Numbered from the stretch's first letter, positions 29,636 to 38,463 are shown. The stretch is 64,000 nt of DNA from Micromonospora okii (GCF_020884795.1 NZ_BBZF01000018.1:124001-188000), one strand, 5' to 3'. A program made the numbers and translations. The notes: a model not told the origin generated them from the sequence alone.

Positions 29636-29647
29636 GGGCGGAGGCCG

Positions 29648-30070
29648 TCAGAGGTCGAGCAGGATCGTGCGTGGGCCGACGTTGACGCTCTCCACCAGCA
29701 TGTGGGCGCGGAAGCGGCCCGTGGCGACCGACGCGCCGCGCTCGCGCAGCGCGTCGACGACCGCGGTGACCAGGGGCTCCGCGGTCTCCGCCGGGGCGGC
29801 GGCGGTCCAGCTCGGCCGCCGGCCCCGGCGGGCGTCGCCGTAGAGGGTGAACTGGCTGACCACGAGGATGCCCGCGCCGGTGTCGGCGGCGCTGCGCTCG
29901 TCGTCCAGGATGCGCAGCTCGTGGACCTTGCGGGCCATCGTCCGCGCGACCTGCGGCGTGTCCGTGTGGGTCACGCCGAGCAGCACCAGCAGCCCGTCGT
30001 CGACCGCGCCGACCACCTCCCCGTCGACCGTGACGCTCGCGCGTCCGACCGTCTGCACCACCGCCCGCAT
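29648..30070 (-). CDS. dtd: D-aminoacyl-tRNA deacylase
   Basis: Dtd hydrolyses D-amino acids (and Gly from mischarged tRNA-Ala) off tRNA, protecting translation. The 140-residue protein shows both signature motifs: SQFTLYGDARRGRRPSW near residue 77 and NVGPRT near the C-terminus (here SVNVGPRTILLDL). The ATG at 30070 overlaps the stop of the upstream methyltransferase gene by one base (TGATG), so the two are translationally coupled. Confidence 0.95.
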   Translation of the reverse strand: MRAVVQTVGRASVTVDGEVVGAVDDGLLVLLGVTHTDTPQVARTMARKVHELRILDDERSAADTGAGILVVSQFTLYGDARRGRRPSWTAAAPAETAEPLVTAVVDALRERGASVATGRFRAHMLVESVNVGPRTILLDL

Positions 30071-31554
30071 CAGGCCGTCACCGGCTCGACGATCCCCCGC
30101 TCCACGAGGTGCGCCACGATCGGGCCGGCGGCCTCGGTCAGCTCCTCCGGGGCCACGTCGTGCGCGGCGGCGAGCAGGGCGAGCTGGTCGCGCAGCGGCA
30201 GCCGGCCGTCCGCCCCGCCGACCAGGGCCAGCACCAGCGGGTCGATCTCCTCGGTCCAGCGCAGCCCGCGCGGCATGGCGAGGACCTGCCGGTCCACCGC
30301 CCAGCCCTCCTCGCCCATGGTGGCCTCCTGCCGTAGCTGGAGGCCCTCGGCGGCCCGGTAGCGCTCGGCGAGCAGCCCCTCGGTGTCCCGGGCCCGCAGC
30401 CAGTCCTGGCGGTCGAACCAGGCGGCGACCCGGTCGCCCATCGGCGGCTCCACCCGCTGCCGCAGGTCCTCCACCCGCACCACCGGGTCGGCGTGTCCGG
30501 CGTTGCGCAGCGAGACGATGCCGAACCCGACCGCCTCCACCTTGTGCGCGTCGAACCAGTCCAGCCAGGCGGCCATCCGGTGCGGGTCGGCCGCCTCGCC
30601 GACGTCGGTGAGCCACAGGTTGACGTACGCCATCGGGTCGGCGACCTCCCGCTGGACCACCCAGGCGTCCAGGCCGGTGCCGGCGAACCAGCCGGCCACC
30701 CGCTCGCCCCACTCCTCCCCGGCGACGTGCACCCAGTTCGCGAGGTACTGCATGGTGCCGCCGGGGGTGAGCAGGCCCGGGGCGGCGGCGGCCAACTCCG
30801 CGCCGATCGCGTCGCCGACCCGGCCGGAGTCCCGGTAGACGTGGGTGGTGGTGCCGGGGCCGACCACGAACGGCGGGTTGCTGACCACCAGGTCGAACCG
30901 GCGGCCGGCGACCGGGGCGACCATGTCCCCCCGGAGCAGCTCCCAGTCCTGGCCGTTGAGCGCGGCGGTGGTGGCGGCGAAGCGCAGGGCCCGCTCGGAG
31001 ACGTCGGTGGCGGTGACCCGGCGGGCGTGGGTGGAAAGGTGCAGCGCCTGCACGCCGGAACCGGTGCCCAGGTCGAGCGCGGTCTCCACCGGCCGGCGGA
31101 CGGCCGCGCCGATCAGCGTCTGGGTGGCCCCGCCGATGCCGAGCACGTGCTCGGCGTGCAGCGGCCGACCCGGTCGGGAGCTGACCGGCAGGTCGGCGAG
31201 CACCCACCAGTCGTCCCCGTACGGCTCCAGGTCGACGCCGGCGCGCAGGCCGTCGCCGTGCCGTTCGACGAGCCCGCCGGCCAGCGCCTCGTCCACGGTC
31301 AGCGGGGCCAGCGCGGCGGCCACCGCGGCCTCCGGCTCGGTCTGGTCGCAGACGAACACCCGGATCAGCGTGCCGAGCGGGTCGCGGTCGGCGGTGGCGC
31401 GCAGGGCGGCCCGGAAGTCGTTGCGGGCCACCCCACCCGTGGCCTGCGGGCCGAGCCGGGCGGCGATGCCGTTCGAGGTGTACGCGGCGCGGGACAGCGC
31501 CGTCCGGAGCGCCTCGACGCCGGCGGGGGAGAGCAGCATGTCGTGTTCGTCCAC
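30070..31554 (-). CDS. Class I SAM-dependent methyltransferase (DUF7059/small-domain type)
   Basis: The 494-residue protein has an N-terminal helical domain (about 1-150). A Rossmann methyltransferase core follows, with ALDLGTGSGVQALHLSTHA as motif I and FDLVVSNPPFVVGP as the catalytic NPPF motif. A C-terminal helical domain (about 350-494) completes it. The NPPF motif is shared with enzymes that methylate glutamine or exocyclic amino groups of RNA or DNA (HemK/RlmG-like). The target is unknown. The coupling to dtd hints at translation. I took the GTG at 31554; an ATG at 31539 is an alternative, as neither has an ideal ribosome binding site. Confidence 0.82.
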   Translation of the reverse strand: MDEHDMLLSPAGVEALRTALSRAAYTSNGIAARLGPQATGGVARNDFRAALRATADRDPLGTLIRVFVCDQTEPEAAVAAALAPLTVDEALAGGLVERHGDGLRAGVDLEPYGDDWWVLADLPVSSRPGRPLHAEHVLGIGGATQTLIGAAVRRPVETALDLGTGSGVQALHLSTHARRVTATDVSERALRFAATTAALNGQDWELLRGDMVAPVAGRRFDLVVSNPPFVVGPGTTTHVYRDSGRVGDAIGAELAAAAPGLLTPGGTMQYLANWVHVAGEEWGERVAGWFAGTGLDAWVVQREVADPMAYVNLWLTDVGEAADPHRMAAWLDWFDAHKVEAVGFGIVSLRNAGHADPVVRVEDLRQRVEPPMGDRVAAWFDRQDWLRARDTEGLLAERYRAAEGLQLRQEATMGEEGWAVDRQVLAMPRGLRWTEEIDPLVLALVGGADGRLPLRDQLALLAAAHDVAPEELTEAAGPIVAHLVERGIVEPVTA

Positions 31555-31687
31555 GTCACCATCCTGCCCTCCCCACCCCGACGGGTCTCCCACCACCCGG
31601 GCTTTCCCGTGCCCGTCCTCGACGGCGGAACCGGGGAGCGCGGCGGTTCGTTGAGCCAGCAGGCGAGGCGGCGGCGACGGGTGGGTG

Positions 31688-32890
31688 ATGGCGGACGGGC
31701 GGGGCACGGAGCTGCTGCGGGGGGAGGTCAGCTCGCCCCGGGCCACCTTCCTGGAGCTCTTCTTCGACCTGGTCTTCGTCTTCGCGCTGACCCGGGTGTC
31801 CCAGCGGGTCATCGACGACGTGGCGGCCCCCGGCGACGACCTGCTCCGCGAGGTCGCCCAGACCGTGCTGCTCTTCCTCGCCCTCTGGCTCGTCTGGTTG
31901 CTCACCGCCTGGGTGACCAGCCGGTACGAGCCGGAGAGCTGGGTGATCCAGTTCGTCGTGGTGGCGTCGATGTTCGGCAGCATGGTGATGGCCGTGGCGC
32001 TGCCCCGGGCCTTCGCGGAGCGGGCGCTGACGTTCACGTGCGCGTACGTGGCGATCCAGGTCGGCCGGCCGCTCCTGCTCACCGTCGTGCTGGGGCGGCA
32101 CTCCCGCCGGGGCGTGACGGCGCGGATCGCGGCCTGGGCGGCGCTCGGCGGGGTGTTCTGGCTGGCCGGCGCCCTGACGTCGGAGCCGACGCTCCGCGCG
32201 GTGCTCTGGACGGTGGCGTTGGCCTGGGAGTACGCCGGGCTGGCGCTCGGCTGGCCGGTGCCGCGTCACGGCCTGTCCCGGACGTCGGGCTGGGGGGCGA
32301 TGGGCGAGCACCTGATCGAGCGCTACCAGCAGTTCTTCCTGATCGCCCTCGGGGAGAACATCCTGGTGATCGGGCTCACCCTCAGCGGCAGCGACTTCTC
32401 GTCCGCGAGATTCGGCGCCTTCGCCCTGTCGTTCCTCGTCACGGCGCTGCTCTGGCGGATCTACTTCCACCGGGCCGGGCGGTTGCTGGCCGAGACGATG
32501 CGGGTGGCCCGGTCGCCGGGGCTGCTGGGCGAGTCGGCGAGCTGGACCCATCTGGTGATCGTGGCGGGCCTGCTGATCACCGCCGTCGGGTACGAGTTGG
32601 TGATCAACCACCCGTTCGGCCGTACGGAACCGGTGTGGTCGGCCTTCGTCATGGGCGGCCCCGCGCTGTTCCTGGCCGCGCGGGCGCGCTTCGAGTACGA
32701 GGTCTTCGGCCGGGTCTCGGCCTCCCGCGTGGTCGGGGTGCTGCTGCTGATCGCGCTGGTCCCGCTGGCACCGCGGCTGCCGCCGACGGGGGCGCTGGGC
32801 ACGGCCGCCGCGATCCTGGCGGGGGTCGCCGCGAGCGACGCGCTGCGCAGCCGGGGACGGCCGGTGGAGCGGCCGGCGTCGCCGCTGTAG
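31688..32890 (+). CDS. Low temperature requirement A (LtrA) family membrane protein
   Basis: This 400-residue integral membrane protein has about 10-11 hydrophobic segments and the LtrA hallmarks FLELFFDLVFVFALTRVSQ near the N-terminus and ERYQQFFLIALGENILVIG in the middle. LtrA was named for cold growth in Listeria; its biochemical role is unknown. The ATG at 31688 is preceded by GGGTGGGTG; a GTG three bases earlier would add one residue. It stands alone between the divergent methyltransferase gene and DUF3099. Confidence 0.9.
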   Translation: MADGRGTELLRGEVSSPRATFLELFFDLVFVFALTRVSQRVIDDVAAPGDDLLREVAQTVLLFLALWLVWLLTAWVTSRYEPESWVIQFVVVASMFGSMVMAVALPRAFAERALTFTCAYVAIQVGRPLLLTVVLGRHSRRGVTARIAAWAALGGVFWLAGALTSEPTLRAVLWTVALAWEYAGLALGWPVPRHGLSRTSGWGAMGEHLIERYQQFFLIALGENILVIGLTLSGSDFSSARFGAFALSFLVTALLWRIYFHRAGRLLAETMRVARSPGLLGESASWTHLVIVAGLLITAVGYELVINHPFGRTEPVWSAFVMGGPALFLAARARFEYEVFGRVSASRVVGVLLLIALVPLAPRLPPTGALGTAAAILAGVAASDALRSRGRPVERPASPL

Positions 32891-32987
32891 GGGCACGCCC
32901 CGGGCGGGGGAGGCGCCGTGGGGGCCGATTTTCGCCGATCATCGGCCCGGAGTGACAGGATGGACCCAATCCCTGTTGGAGGTCGTG

Positions 32988-33344
32988 GTGAAGCGTCAGG
33001 CGTACCAACCGATCCTGATCACCGACGCCCCGCGCAGCCAGGAGGACCAGCTCACCAGCCGGCAGCGCCGCTACGTCCTGATGATGGGCATCCGGATGGC
33101 GTGCCTGGTCGGCGGCGCGATCCTGGTCGGCGTGCGGGCACCCATGCTCTGGCTCTGGCTGCCGCTGTGCGCGATCGGGATGGTGCTCATCCCGTGGCTG
33201 GCGGTGCTGCTGGCCAACGACCGGCCGCCGAAGGACGAACACCGGCTGGCCCACCGGTTCCGCTCCCGCAACCGCGACGAGGCCCCGCCGATGAGCCTGA
33301 CCGCCGAGGAACGACCCCACCGGGTCATCGACGCCGACTCCTGA
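32988..33344 (+). CDS. DUF3099 membrane protein
   Basis: This 118-residue protein has two adjacent membrane helices (about 29-72; MACLVGGAILVGVRAPMLWLWLPLCAIGMVLIPWLAVLLA region), a basic N-terminus and a charged C-terminal tail. The N-terminal QAYQPILITDAPRSQEDQL and RQRRYVLMMGIRM fit DUF3099. GGAGG at 32978-32982 is 5 nt before the GTG at 32988, which decides the start over the GTG at 32985. In mycobacteria the homologue (Rv2709) lies next to sigB. Function unknown. Confidence 0.85.
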   Translation: MKRQAYQPILITDAPRSQEDQLTSRQRRYVLMMGIRMACLVGGAILVGVRAPMLWLWLPLCAIGMVLIPWLAVLLANDRPPKDEHRLAHRFRSRNRDEAPPMSLTAEERPHRVIDADS

Positions 33345-33382
33345 CCGGGCCGGGGCGCGCCGAGCGGCACGACCCGGCCCGG
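33345..33382. terminator. Hairpin between DUF3099 and psuK
   Basis: CCGGGCCGGG (33345-33354) pairs with CCCGGCCCGG (33373-33382) over an 18-nt loop, directly between two convergent stops. Confidence 0.6.
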
Positions 33383-33388
33383 GACTCG

Positions 33389-34288
33389 TCAGCCCGCCGG
33401 CCGGGCGCCGACCGTGGAGACGGCCAGCGCGCCGAGGTCGCCGGCCCGCTCCAGCGCCGCCCGGGGGGCGGCTCCGGCCAGCCAGGCCGACAGCAGCCCG
33501 GCCGCGAAGGCGTCCCCCGCCCCGGTGACGTCGGCCACCGCCGCCCGCCGCGCCGGGGCCACGCCGACCGACGTGGTCCGGTCCGCCCAGACCGCCCCCG
33601 CCGCGCCCCGCTTGACCACGACCCGGCGCGCCGTCGCCGACAGCGCCCGGGCCTGCGCCGCCGGGTCCAGCCCGCCGGCCAGCACGGCCGCCTCGTCCGC
33701 GTTGACCAGGAGCAGGTCGACGTCGCGTACCCAGGCCAGGAACGTCGCCGCGCCGACCCGCCGCAGCGGCTCCGTAGACGCCGCGTCGACGCTGGTGGTG
33801 AGCCCGCGCTCGCGCGCCACGGCCAGCGCGCGCAGCCCGGCGCCGCGCGAGGCGGCGTCCAGCAGGGGGTACGCGGACAGGTGCAGGTGCCCCGCGTCGG
33901 GCGCGGCGGCCAGGGCCGCCTCGACGTGCCGGGCGTCCAGCCGCAGGTTCGCGCCCCGCTCGGTCACCATCGTGCGCTCCCCGTCGCCGGTGAGCACGAC
34001 GACCGTGCCGGTGACGGCCCCGCTGACCCGCTCGACCGCGCAGTCGACGCCGGCCCGCTCCAGTTCGGCGACGCGCTCCCGCCCCGCGTCGTCGTCGCCG
34101 ACCGCGGCCACCAGGGTCACCGGGACGCCCTGGGCGGCGAGCCAGGCGGCGGTGTTGGCCGCCTGCCCGCCCCCGGCGACCCGGATGCTGGCCGGGGTGT
34201 CCGAGCCGGGGGCGAGCGGCGCGCCGAGCACCGCCACCACGTCGGTGACCAGGTCGCCGACGACGACGACCCGGCGCGGACCGGTCAT
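33389..34288 (-). CDS. psuK: PfkB-family carbohydrate kinase, probably pseudouridine kinase
   Basis: The 299-residue ribokinase-fold protein has the substrate Gly motif VAGGGQAANTAAWLA near residue 38 and the ATP/anion-hole motif DVTGAGDAFAAGLLSAW near 250 with the catalytic Asp. The ATG at 34288 overlaps the stop of the next gene by 4 bp (ATGA). That gene encodes pseudouridine-5'-phosphate glycosidase, which makes pseudouridine the likely substrate. The pair would degrade pseudouridine from RNA turnover: kinase first, then glycosidase. The specific substrate is inferred from the neighbour, as PfkB sequences are hard to tell apart. Confidence 0.85.
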   Translation of the reverse strand: MTGPRRVVVVGDLVTDVVAVLGAPLAPGSDTPASIRVAGGGQAANTAAWLAAQGVPVTLVAAVGDDDAGRERVAELERAGVDCAVERVSGAVTGTVVVLTGDGERTMVTERGANLRLDARHVEAALAAAPDAGHLHLSAYPLLDAASRGAGLRALAVARERGLTTSVDAASTEPLRRVGAATFLAWVRDVDLLLVNADEAAVLAGGLDPAAQARALSATARRVVVKRGAAGAVWADRTTSVGVAPARRAAVADVTGAGDAFAAGLLSAWLAGAAPRAALERAGDLGALAVSTVGARPAG

Positions 34289-35217
34289 GCCACGGCGGCG
34301 GCGCGGGCCGCCGTGGCGACCGCGATCCGGGCGGCGAGGTCGGCGTTGCGCAGGATGATCCGCACGTTCACCGCGAGGCTGGCACCGGAGGTCGCGGAGT
34401 GGAAGTGGGCCAGCAGGTACGGCGTCACGGCCTTGCCGGTCACGCCGTTCCGCTCCAGCAGGGCGAGGCCCTCGGCGAGCGTCCGGTCGTGCAGGGCCGG
34501 GTCGAGCTGCTCGTCGACCGGGAGGGGATTGGCCACGATCAGCCCGCCGCCGTGCGCGCCGTGGGCGTCCCGGGCGGCCAGCACGCCGGCGACCTGCTCG
34601 GGCGAGTCGACCGACCAGTCCAGGTCGAAGCCGGCGTCGGTGAGGTAGAAGCCCGGGAAGCGCCGGGTGCGGTAGCCGACGACGGTGACGCCCAGGGTCT
34701 CCATCCGCTCCAGGGTGGCCCCGACGTCGAGGATCGACTTGACCCCGGCGCAGACCACCGCGATCGGGGTGCGGGCCAGGGTGACCAGGTCGGCGGACTC
34801 GTCGAAGGTCGTCGCGGCCTCCCGGTGCACCCCGCCGAGCCCGCCGGTGGCGAAGACCCGGATGCCCGCGGCGGCGGCCACCGCGCTGGTGGCGGCGACC
34901 GTGGTGGCCCCGTCCGCGCCGGTCGCCGCCGCCACCGCGAGGTCGCGCACCGAGAGCTTGCTCACGCCGTCGGCGGTGGCGAGCCGGGTCAGCTCGGCGT
35001 CGTCGAGCCCCGCCACGAGGCGGCCACCGATCATGCCGATGGTCGCCGGGACCGCCCCGGCGTCGCGGACGGCCTGCTCGATCTCGCGGGCCACCCGCAG
35101 GTTGTCCGGCCGGGGCAGGCCGTGCGAGACGATGGTGCTCTCCAGGGCGACGACCGGGCGGCGGTCGCGCAGGGCGGCGGCCACCTCGGCGCCGAGTTGG
35201 ATACGAAAGTTGTTCAC
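34285..35217 (-). CDS. psuG: Pseudouridine-5'-phosphate glycosidase
   Basis: PsuG cleaves the C-C glycosidic bond of pseudouridine 5'-phosphate to uracil and ribose 5-phosphate. The 310-residue protein shows the family pattern: VVALESTIVSHGLPRPDNL (catalytic Glu region), PATIGMIGGRLVAGL, KLSVRDLA with an active-site Lys, FATGGLGGVHR, and NPLPVDEQLD. The GTG at 35217 gives the usual N-terminus. No ribosome binding site precedes it, but TACCGT lies 7 nt upstream, so the transcript may be leaderless. It is the first gene of the psuG-psuK operon. Confidence 0.94.
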   Translation of the reverse strand: MNNFRIQLGAEVAAALRDRRPVVALESTIVSHGLPRPDNLRVAREIEQAVRDAGAVPATIGMIGGRLVAGLDDAELTRLATADGVSKLSVRDLAVAAATGADGATTVAATSAVAAAAGIRVFATGGLGGVHREAATTFDESADLVTLARTPIAVVCAGVKSILDVGATLERMETLGVTVVGYRTRRFPGFYLTDAGFDLDWSVDSPEQVAGVLAARDAHGAHGGGLIVANPLPVDEQLDPALHDRTLAEGLALLERNGVTGKAVTPYLLAHFHSATSGASLAVNVRIILRNADLAARIAVATAARAAAVA

Positions 35218-35224
35218 GCCCGCA

Positions 35225-35230
35225 ACGGTA
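35225..35230 (-). promoter_or_regulatory. Putative -10 box (TACCGT) of psuG, leaderless type
   Basis: On the reverse strand TACCGT lies 7 nt before the psuG GTG and no Shine-Dalgarno sequence is present. Confidence 0.4.
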
Positions 35231-35306
35231 CGTTTCTTCCCCGGGGCGGCCTGCGGTGGACCTGTCTTCGGCGACCTGCCAAACTTGGACGGTTGGAGGT
35301 GGAGAA

Positions 35307-35525
35307 GTGAGCACTGAGGTTCTCGAGCGCCCGGAGTTGAAGGACGCCGACACCGGTCCCGAGATGTTCCACTACGTCCGTAAGGACAAGATCGCCGAGA
35401 GTGCCGTGATGGGCACCTTCGTGGTCGCGCTGTGCGGGGAGACCTTCCCGGTGACGAAGGCCGCCAAGCCCGGCTCGCCGGTCTGCCCGAAGTGCAAGGA
35501 GATCTACGACTCCTGGCGCGAGTGA
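35307..35525 (+). CDS. DUF3039 small zinc-ribbon-like protein
   Basis: This 72-residue protein contains MFHYVRKDKI, VVALCGETFPV and a C-terminal VCPKCKEIYDSWRE. The cysteines (ALCGE plus CPKC) could hold one zinc. This is DUF3039, found across actinobacteria near sigB (Rv2708c in M. tuberculosis); function unknown. The GTG at 35307 has GGAGG at 35295-35299, 7 nt upstream, which fixes the start. Confidence 0.9.
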   Translation: MSTEVLERPELKDADTGPEMFHYVRKDKIAESAVMGTFVVALCGETFPVTKAAKPGSPVCPKCKEIYDSWRE

Positions 35526-35553
35526 CCGTGGGCGGTTGGGACTGCCGCCCACG

Positions 35554-35559
35554 TAACCT
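35554..35559 (+). promoter_or_regulatory. Putative -10 box (TAACCT), leaderless type
   Basis: TAACCT ends 6 nt before the GTG at 35566; no ribosome binding site is visible. Confidence 0.4.
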
Positions 35560-35565
35560 TCGTCG

Positions 35566-36210
35566 GTGACCACCTCCACCGCCCTGCTCCTCGCCGACCT
35601 CACCGGCGTGGCGGTCTTCGCCGCCTCCGGCGCCTCCGCAGCGGTGGTCAAGCGGCTCGACCTGTTCGGCGTCGCCTTCGTCGGCTTCGTCGCCGCCCTC
35701 GGCGGCGGGATCTTCCGCGACCTGGTCATCGATGAGGTGCCCCCGCTGGCCTTCGCCGACTGGCGGTACGCCGCCACCGCCGCGGTCACCGCCGCCGCCG
35801 TGTTCTGGCTGCACCCCCAGTTCGCCCGGCTGCGCACCACCGTGCTGGTCCTCGACGCCGCCGGCCTCGGGCTGTTCACCGTCACCGGCACCCTCAAGGC
35901 ACTCGACGCGCAGGTCCCGCCGGTCGGGGCCTGCCTCATCGGCATGCTCACCGCCATCGGCGGCGGGCTCGCCCGGGACCTGCTCACCGGCGAGATCCCC
36001 GTGGTGCTGCGCCGGGAGATCTACGCGGTGGCGGCTCTCGGCGGCTCGATCGCCGTGGCGGCGCTCCACGCGTCCGGGCACGCCGGCGCAGCCGGACTGA
36101 CCGCTGCCGCCGTGTTCGTCTTCGCACTGCGCCTGACGGCGTTGCGGCGGCGCTGGTCGGCCCCGGTGGCCACGCTCCGCCCGCCCCGCGCCGGCGCCCC
36201 TCGCCCCTGA
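35566..36210 (+). CDS. Trimeric intracellular cation channel (TRIC/UPF0126) family protein
   Basis: The 214-residue membrane protein has about seven helices arranged as two similar halves. Each half carries the Gly-rich TRIC motif: AALGGGIFRDLVIDEVPP and TAIGGGLARDLLTGEIP. Prokaryotic TRIC homologues conduct K+ and Na+; the physiological role here is unknown. The GTG at 35566 follows DUF3039 by 40 bp. A terminator-like hairpin lies 100 bp after the stop. Confidence 0.88.
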   Translation: MTTSTALLLADLTGVAVFAASGASAAVVKRLDLFGVAFVGFVAALGGGIFRDLVIDEVPPLAFADWRYAATAAVTAAAVFWLHPQFARLRTTVLVLDAAGLGLFTVTGTLKALDAQVPPVGACLIGMLTAIGGGLARDLLTGEIPVVLRREIYAVAALGGSIAVAALHASGHAGAAGLTAAAVFVFALRLTALRRRWSAPVATLRPPRAGAPRP

Positions 36211-36314
36211 CCCAGGGTGCAGGCCGGGGCGCTGTCAGTGCGGCGTCGAGCGGTGCGAACGTGACCAGCGTGGCGTCGCCTGGGCGCTTCGGCCCGCGCT
36301 GGTTATGCTGATCC

Positions 36315-36348
36315 GGCCTTCGCGGCATCCGATGCGCGAGGGCCTTTT
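36315..36348 (+). terminator. Hairpin with U-tract before the helicase gene
   Basis: GGCCTTCGCG (36315-36324) pairs with CGCGAGGGCC (36335-36344; one G:U) and is followed by TTTT, a rare canonical terminator for this genome. It could end the TRIC transcript or act as an attenuator in the helicase leader. The loop GCATCCGATG is itself partly self-complementary. Confidence 0.6.
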
Positions 36349-36414
36349 CATGGGCGGCGGTACCGTGGCCCTCGGCCCTGGTCGCCGTCGTGCGATCGGA
36401 GAGGAGCCTGACGC

Positions 36415-38148
36415 GTGGCAGCCCGGACGCCGGCGCTCGAGACGTTTCCATCACTACGCGCATGGCAGCGCAGGGCGCTGGTGGAGTACCTGCGCCGACG
36501 CACCGAGGACTTCACGGCGGTCGCCACCCCCGGGGCCGGCAAGACCACCTTCGCCCTACGGATCGCCGCCGAGCTGCTCGCCGACGGCACCGTCGAGGCG
36601 GTCACCGTGGTCGCCCCCACCGAGCACCTGAAGACCCAGTGGGCGCAGGCCGCGGCCCGGGTCGGCATCCAGCTCGACGCGGCCTTCCGCAACGCCGACC
36701 TGCACTCCTCCGCCGACTTCCACGGCGCCGTGGTCACGTACGCCCAGGTCGGCATGGCGCCCCAGGTGCACCGGCGGCGCACCATGACCCGGCGCACCCT
36801 GGTGATCCTCGACGAGATCCACCACGCCGGCGACTCCCGCACCTGGGGCGACGGGGTGAAGTCGGCGTTCGAGCCCGCCGTACGCCGGCTCATGCTCACC
36901 GGCACCCCGTTCCGCTCGGACGACAACCCGATCCCGTTCGTCACCTACGAGCGGGGCGGCGACGGCCTGCTGCGCTCCCGCGCCGACGCCGTGTACGGCT
37001 ACTCCGACGCGCTGCGCGACGGCGTGGTGCGGCCGGTGCTCTTCCTCGCGTACTCGGGGGAGACCCGGTGGCGGACGAACGCCGGCGACGAGCTGGCGGC
37101 GCGGCTGGGCGAGCCGATGACCCAGGACCTGATCGCCCAGGCGTGGCGAACCGCGCTCGACCCGGCCGGCGACTGGATGCCGCAGGTGCTGCGGGCCGCC
37201 GACGCCCGGCTGACCGTGCTGCGCGAGGCCGGGATGGCCGACGCCGGGGGGCTGATCATCGCCAGCGACCAGCAGGCCGCCCGCTCGTACGCGAAGCTGA
37301 TCGAGCAGGTGACCGGCGAGAAGGCCGCGGTGGTCCTCTCCGACGACCAGGGCGCGTCCGCCCGGATCGCGACGTTCGCGGAGTCGCAGCAGCGGTGGCT
37401 GGTCGCGGTGCGGATGGTCTCCGAGGGGGTCGACATTCCCCGGCTGGCGGTCGGCGTCTACGCCACCAGCGCCAGCACCCCGCTCTACTTCGCCCAGGCC
37501 ATCGGCCGCTTCGTCCGCGCCCGCCGCACGGGGGAGACCGCGTCGGTCTTCCTGCCCAGCGTGCCGCACCTGCTGGAGCTGGCCAGCCAGATGGAGGCCG
37601 AGCGCGACCACGTGCTGGGCAAGCCGAAGGACCGCGAGGGCTTCGACGACGACCTGCTGGAGCGCGCGCAGCGCGACGACCAGGCCAGCGGCGAGCTGGA
37701 GAAGCGGTTCGCCGCCCTGTCGGCCACGGCCGAGCTGGACCAGGTGATCTTCGACGGTGCCTCCTTCGGCACCGCCGCCCAGGCGGGCACCCCGGAGGAG
37801 GAGGAGTACCTCGGCCTGCCCGGCCTGCTCACCGCCGACCAGGTCTCCCTGCTGCTGACGAAGCGGCAGGCGGAGCAGTTGGCCGCCCAGCGACGCCGCG
37901 CGGCCGAGCGGGCCGCCGAGCCCGCCCTCACGGCCACCGTGGCGCCCCCGCCGCCGATGAGCGCCGCCCAGCGCCGGGTGGCGCTCCGGCGGCAGCTCAA
38001 CGCGCTCGTGGCCGCCCGGCACCACCGCACCGGCCTGCCGCACGGGAAGATCCACGCCGAGCTGCGCCGCCTCTGCGGTGGTCCGCCGAGCGCCCAGGCC
38101 ACCATCGAGCAGCTCGAGGAGCGCATCGCCACGGTCCAGACCCTCTGA
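36415..38148 (+). CDS. DEAD/DEAH-box superfamily 2 helicase
   Basis: This 577-residue protein has SF2 motifs in order: Walker A ATPGAGKTTFALR near residue 38, DEIHHAGD (motif II, DExH) near 130, LTGTPFR (III), and QAIGRFVRARRTGE (motif VI) near 365. A Q-like RAWQRRALVEYL motif precedes Walker A. The C-terminal 190 residues are charged and specific to actinobacteria. RecG/UvrB-like accessory domains are absent; the closest architecture is the short type III/UvrB-like resolvase helicase. The substrate is unknown, but a role in nucleic-acid repair is likely. The GTG at 36415 has GAGGAG upstream. Confidence 0.88.
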   Translation: MAARTPALETFPSLRAWQRRALVEYLRRRTEDFTAVATPGAGKTTFALRIAAELLADGTVEAVTVVAPTEHLKTQWAQAAARVGIQLDAAFRNADLHSSADFHGAVVTYAQVGMAPQVHRRRTMTRRTLVILDEIHHAGDSRTWGDGVKSAFEPAVRRLMLTGTPFRSDDNPIPFVTYERGGDGLLRSRADAVYGYSDALRDGVVRPVLFLAYSGETRWRTNAGDELAARLGEPMTQDLIAQAWRTALDPAGDWMPQVLRAADARLTVLREAGMADAGGLIIASDQQAARSYAKLIEQVTGEKAAVVLSDDQGASARIATFAESQQRWLVAVRMVSEGVDIPRLAVGVYATSASTPLYFAQAIGRFVRARRTGETASVFLPSVPHLLELASQMEAERDHVLGKPKDREGFDDDLLERAQRDDQASGELEKRFAALSATAELDQVIFDGASFGTAAQAGTPEEEEYLGLPGLLTADQVSLLLTKRQAEQLAAQRRRAAERAAEPALTATVAPPPPMSAAQRRVALRRQLNALVAARHHRTGLPHGKIHAELRRLCGGPPSAQATIEQLEERIATVQTL

Positions 38149-38164
38149 CGGGCGGGCCTAGGAA

Positions 38165-38207
38165 ATAGTCGACCGGAGGCGCCCTCAGGGCGCCTCCGGT
38201 CGACTAT
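38165..38207. terminator. 20-bp perfect hairpin between the helicase and DUF7455 genes
   Basis: Arms 38165-38184 and 38188-38207 (ATAGTCGACCGGAGGCGCCC and its complement) are perfect with a 3-nt loop, between convergent genes. Confidence 0.85.
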
Positions 38208-38229
38208 GTCGGGTTGTGGAACCGCCGTC

Positions 38230-38463
38230 TCAGTTCGCGATCAGGTCGGCGCCACGCCAGCTGAACTCGGGGTCCGTCGCGTACCGCACGGTGATCTTCA
38301 CGAGATCCTCCGCGTACTTGTTGGCGTGGTGCCCACAGAACACCAACTCGCTCCCGCCTGCGAGAGTGATACGGAGCTTGCCGGCAGCGTTGCAGCGGTC
38401 GCACCGTTCATCGGCGGCTGGGGGAGCCACCGTCTCGCCCGGCGGCGTGAGGGTCGGGGTCAT
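38230..38463 (-). CDS. DUF7455 small Cys-containing protein
   Basis: This 77-residue protein carries ERCDRCNAAGKLRITLAGGSELVFCGHHANKY, a CxxC plus CxHH arrangement that looks like a small zinc finger. Members occur next to sigA throughout actinobacteria; function unknown. The ATG at 38463 has GAGGAAGG just upstream and begins MTPTLTPPGETV. A longer reading to 38583 is unsupported. It lies downstream of sigA on the same strand, 245 bp away, with no clear gene in the gap. Confidence 0.85.
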   Translation of the reverse strand: MTPTLTPPGETVAPPAADERCDRCNAAGKLRITLAGGSELVFCGHHANKYAEDLVKITVRYATDPEFSWRGADLIAN

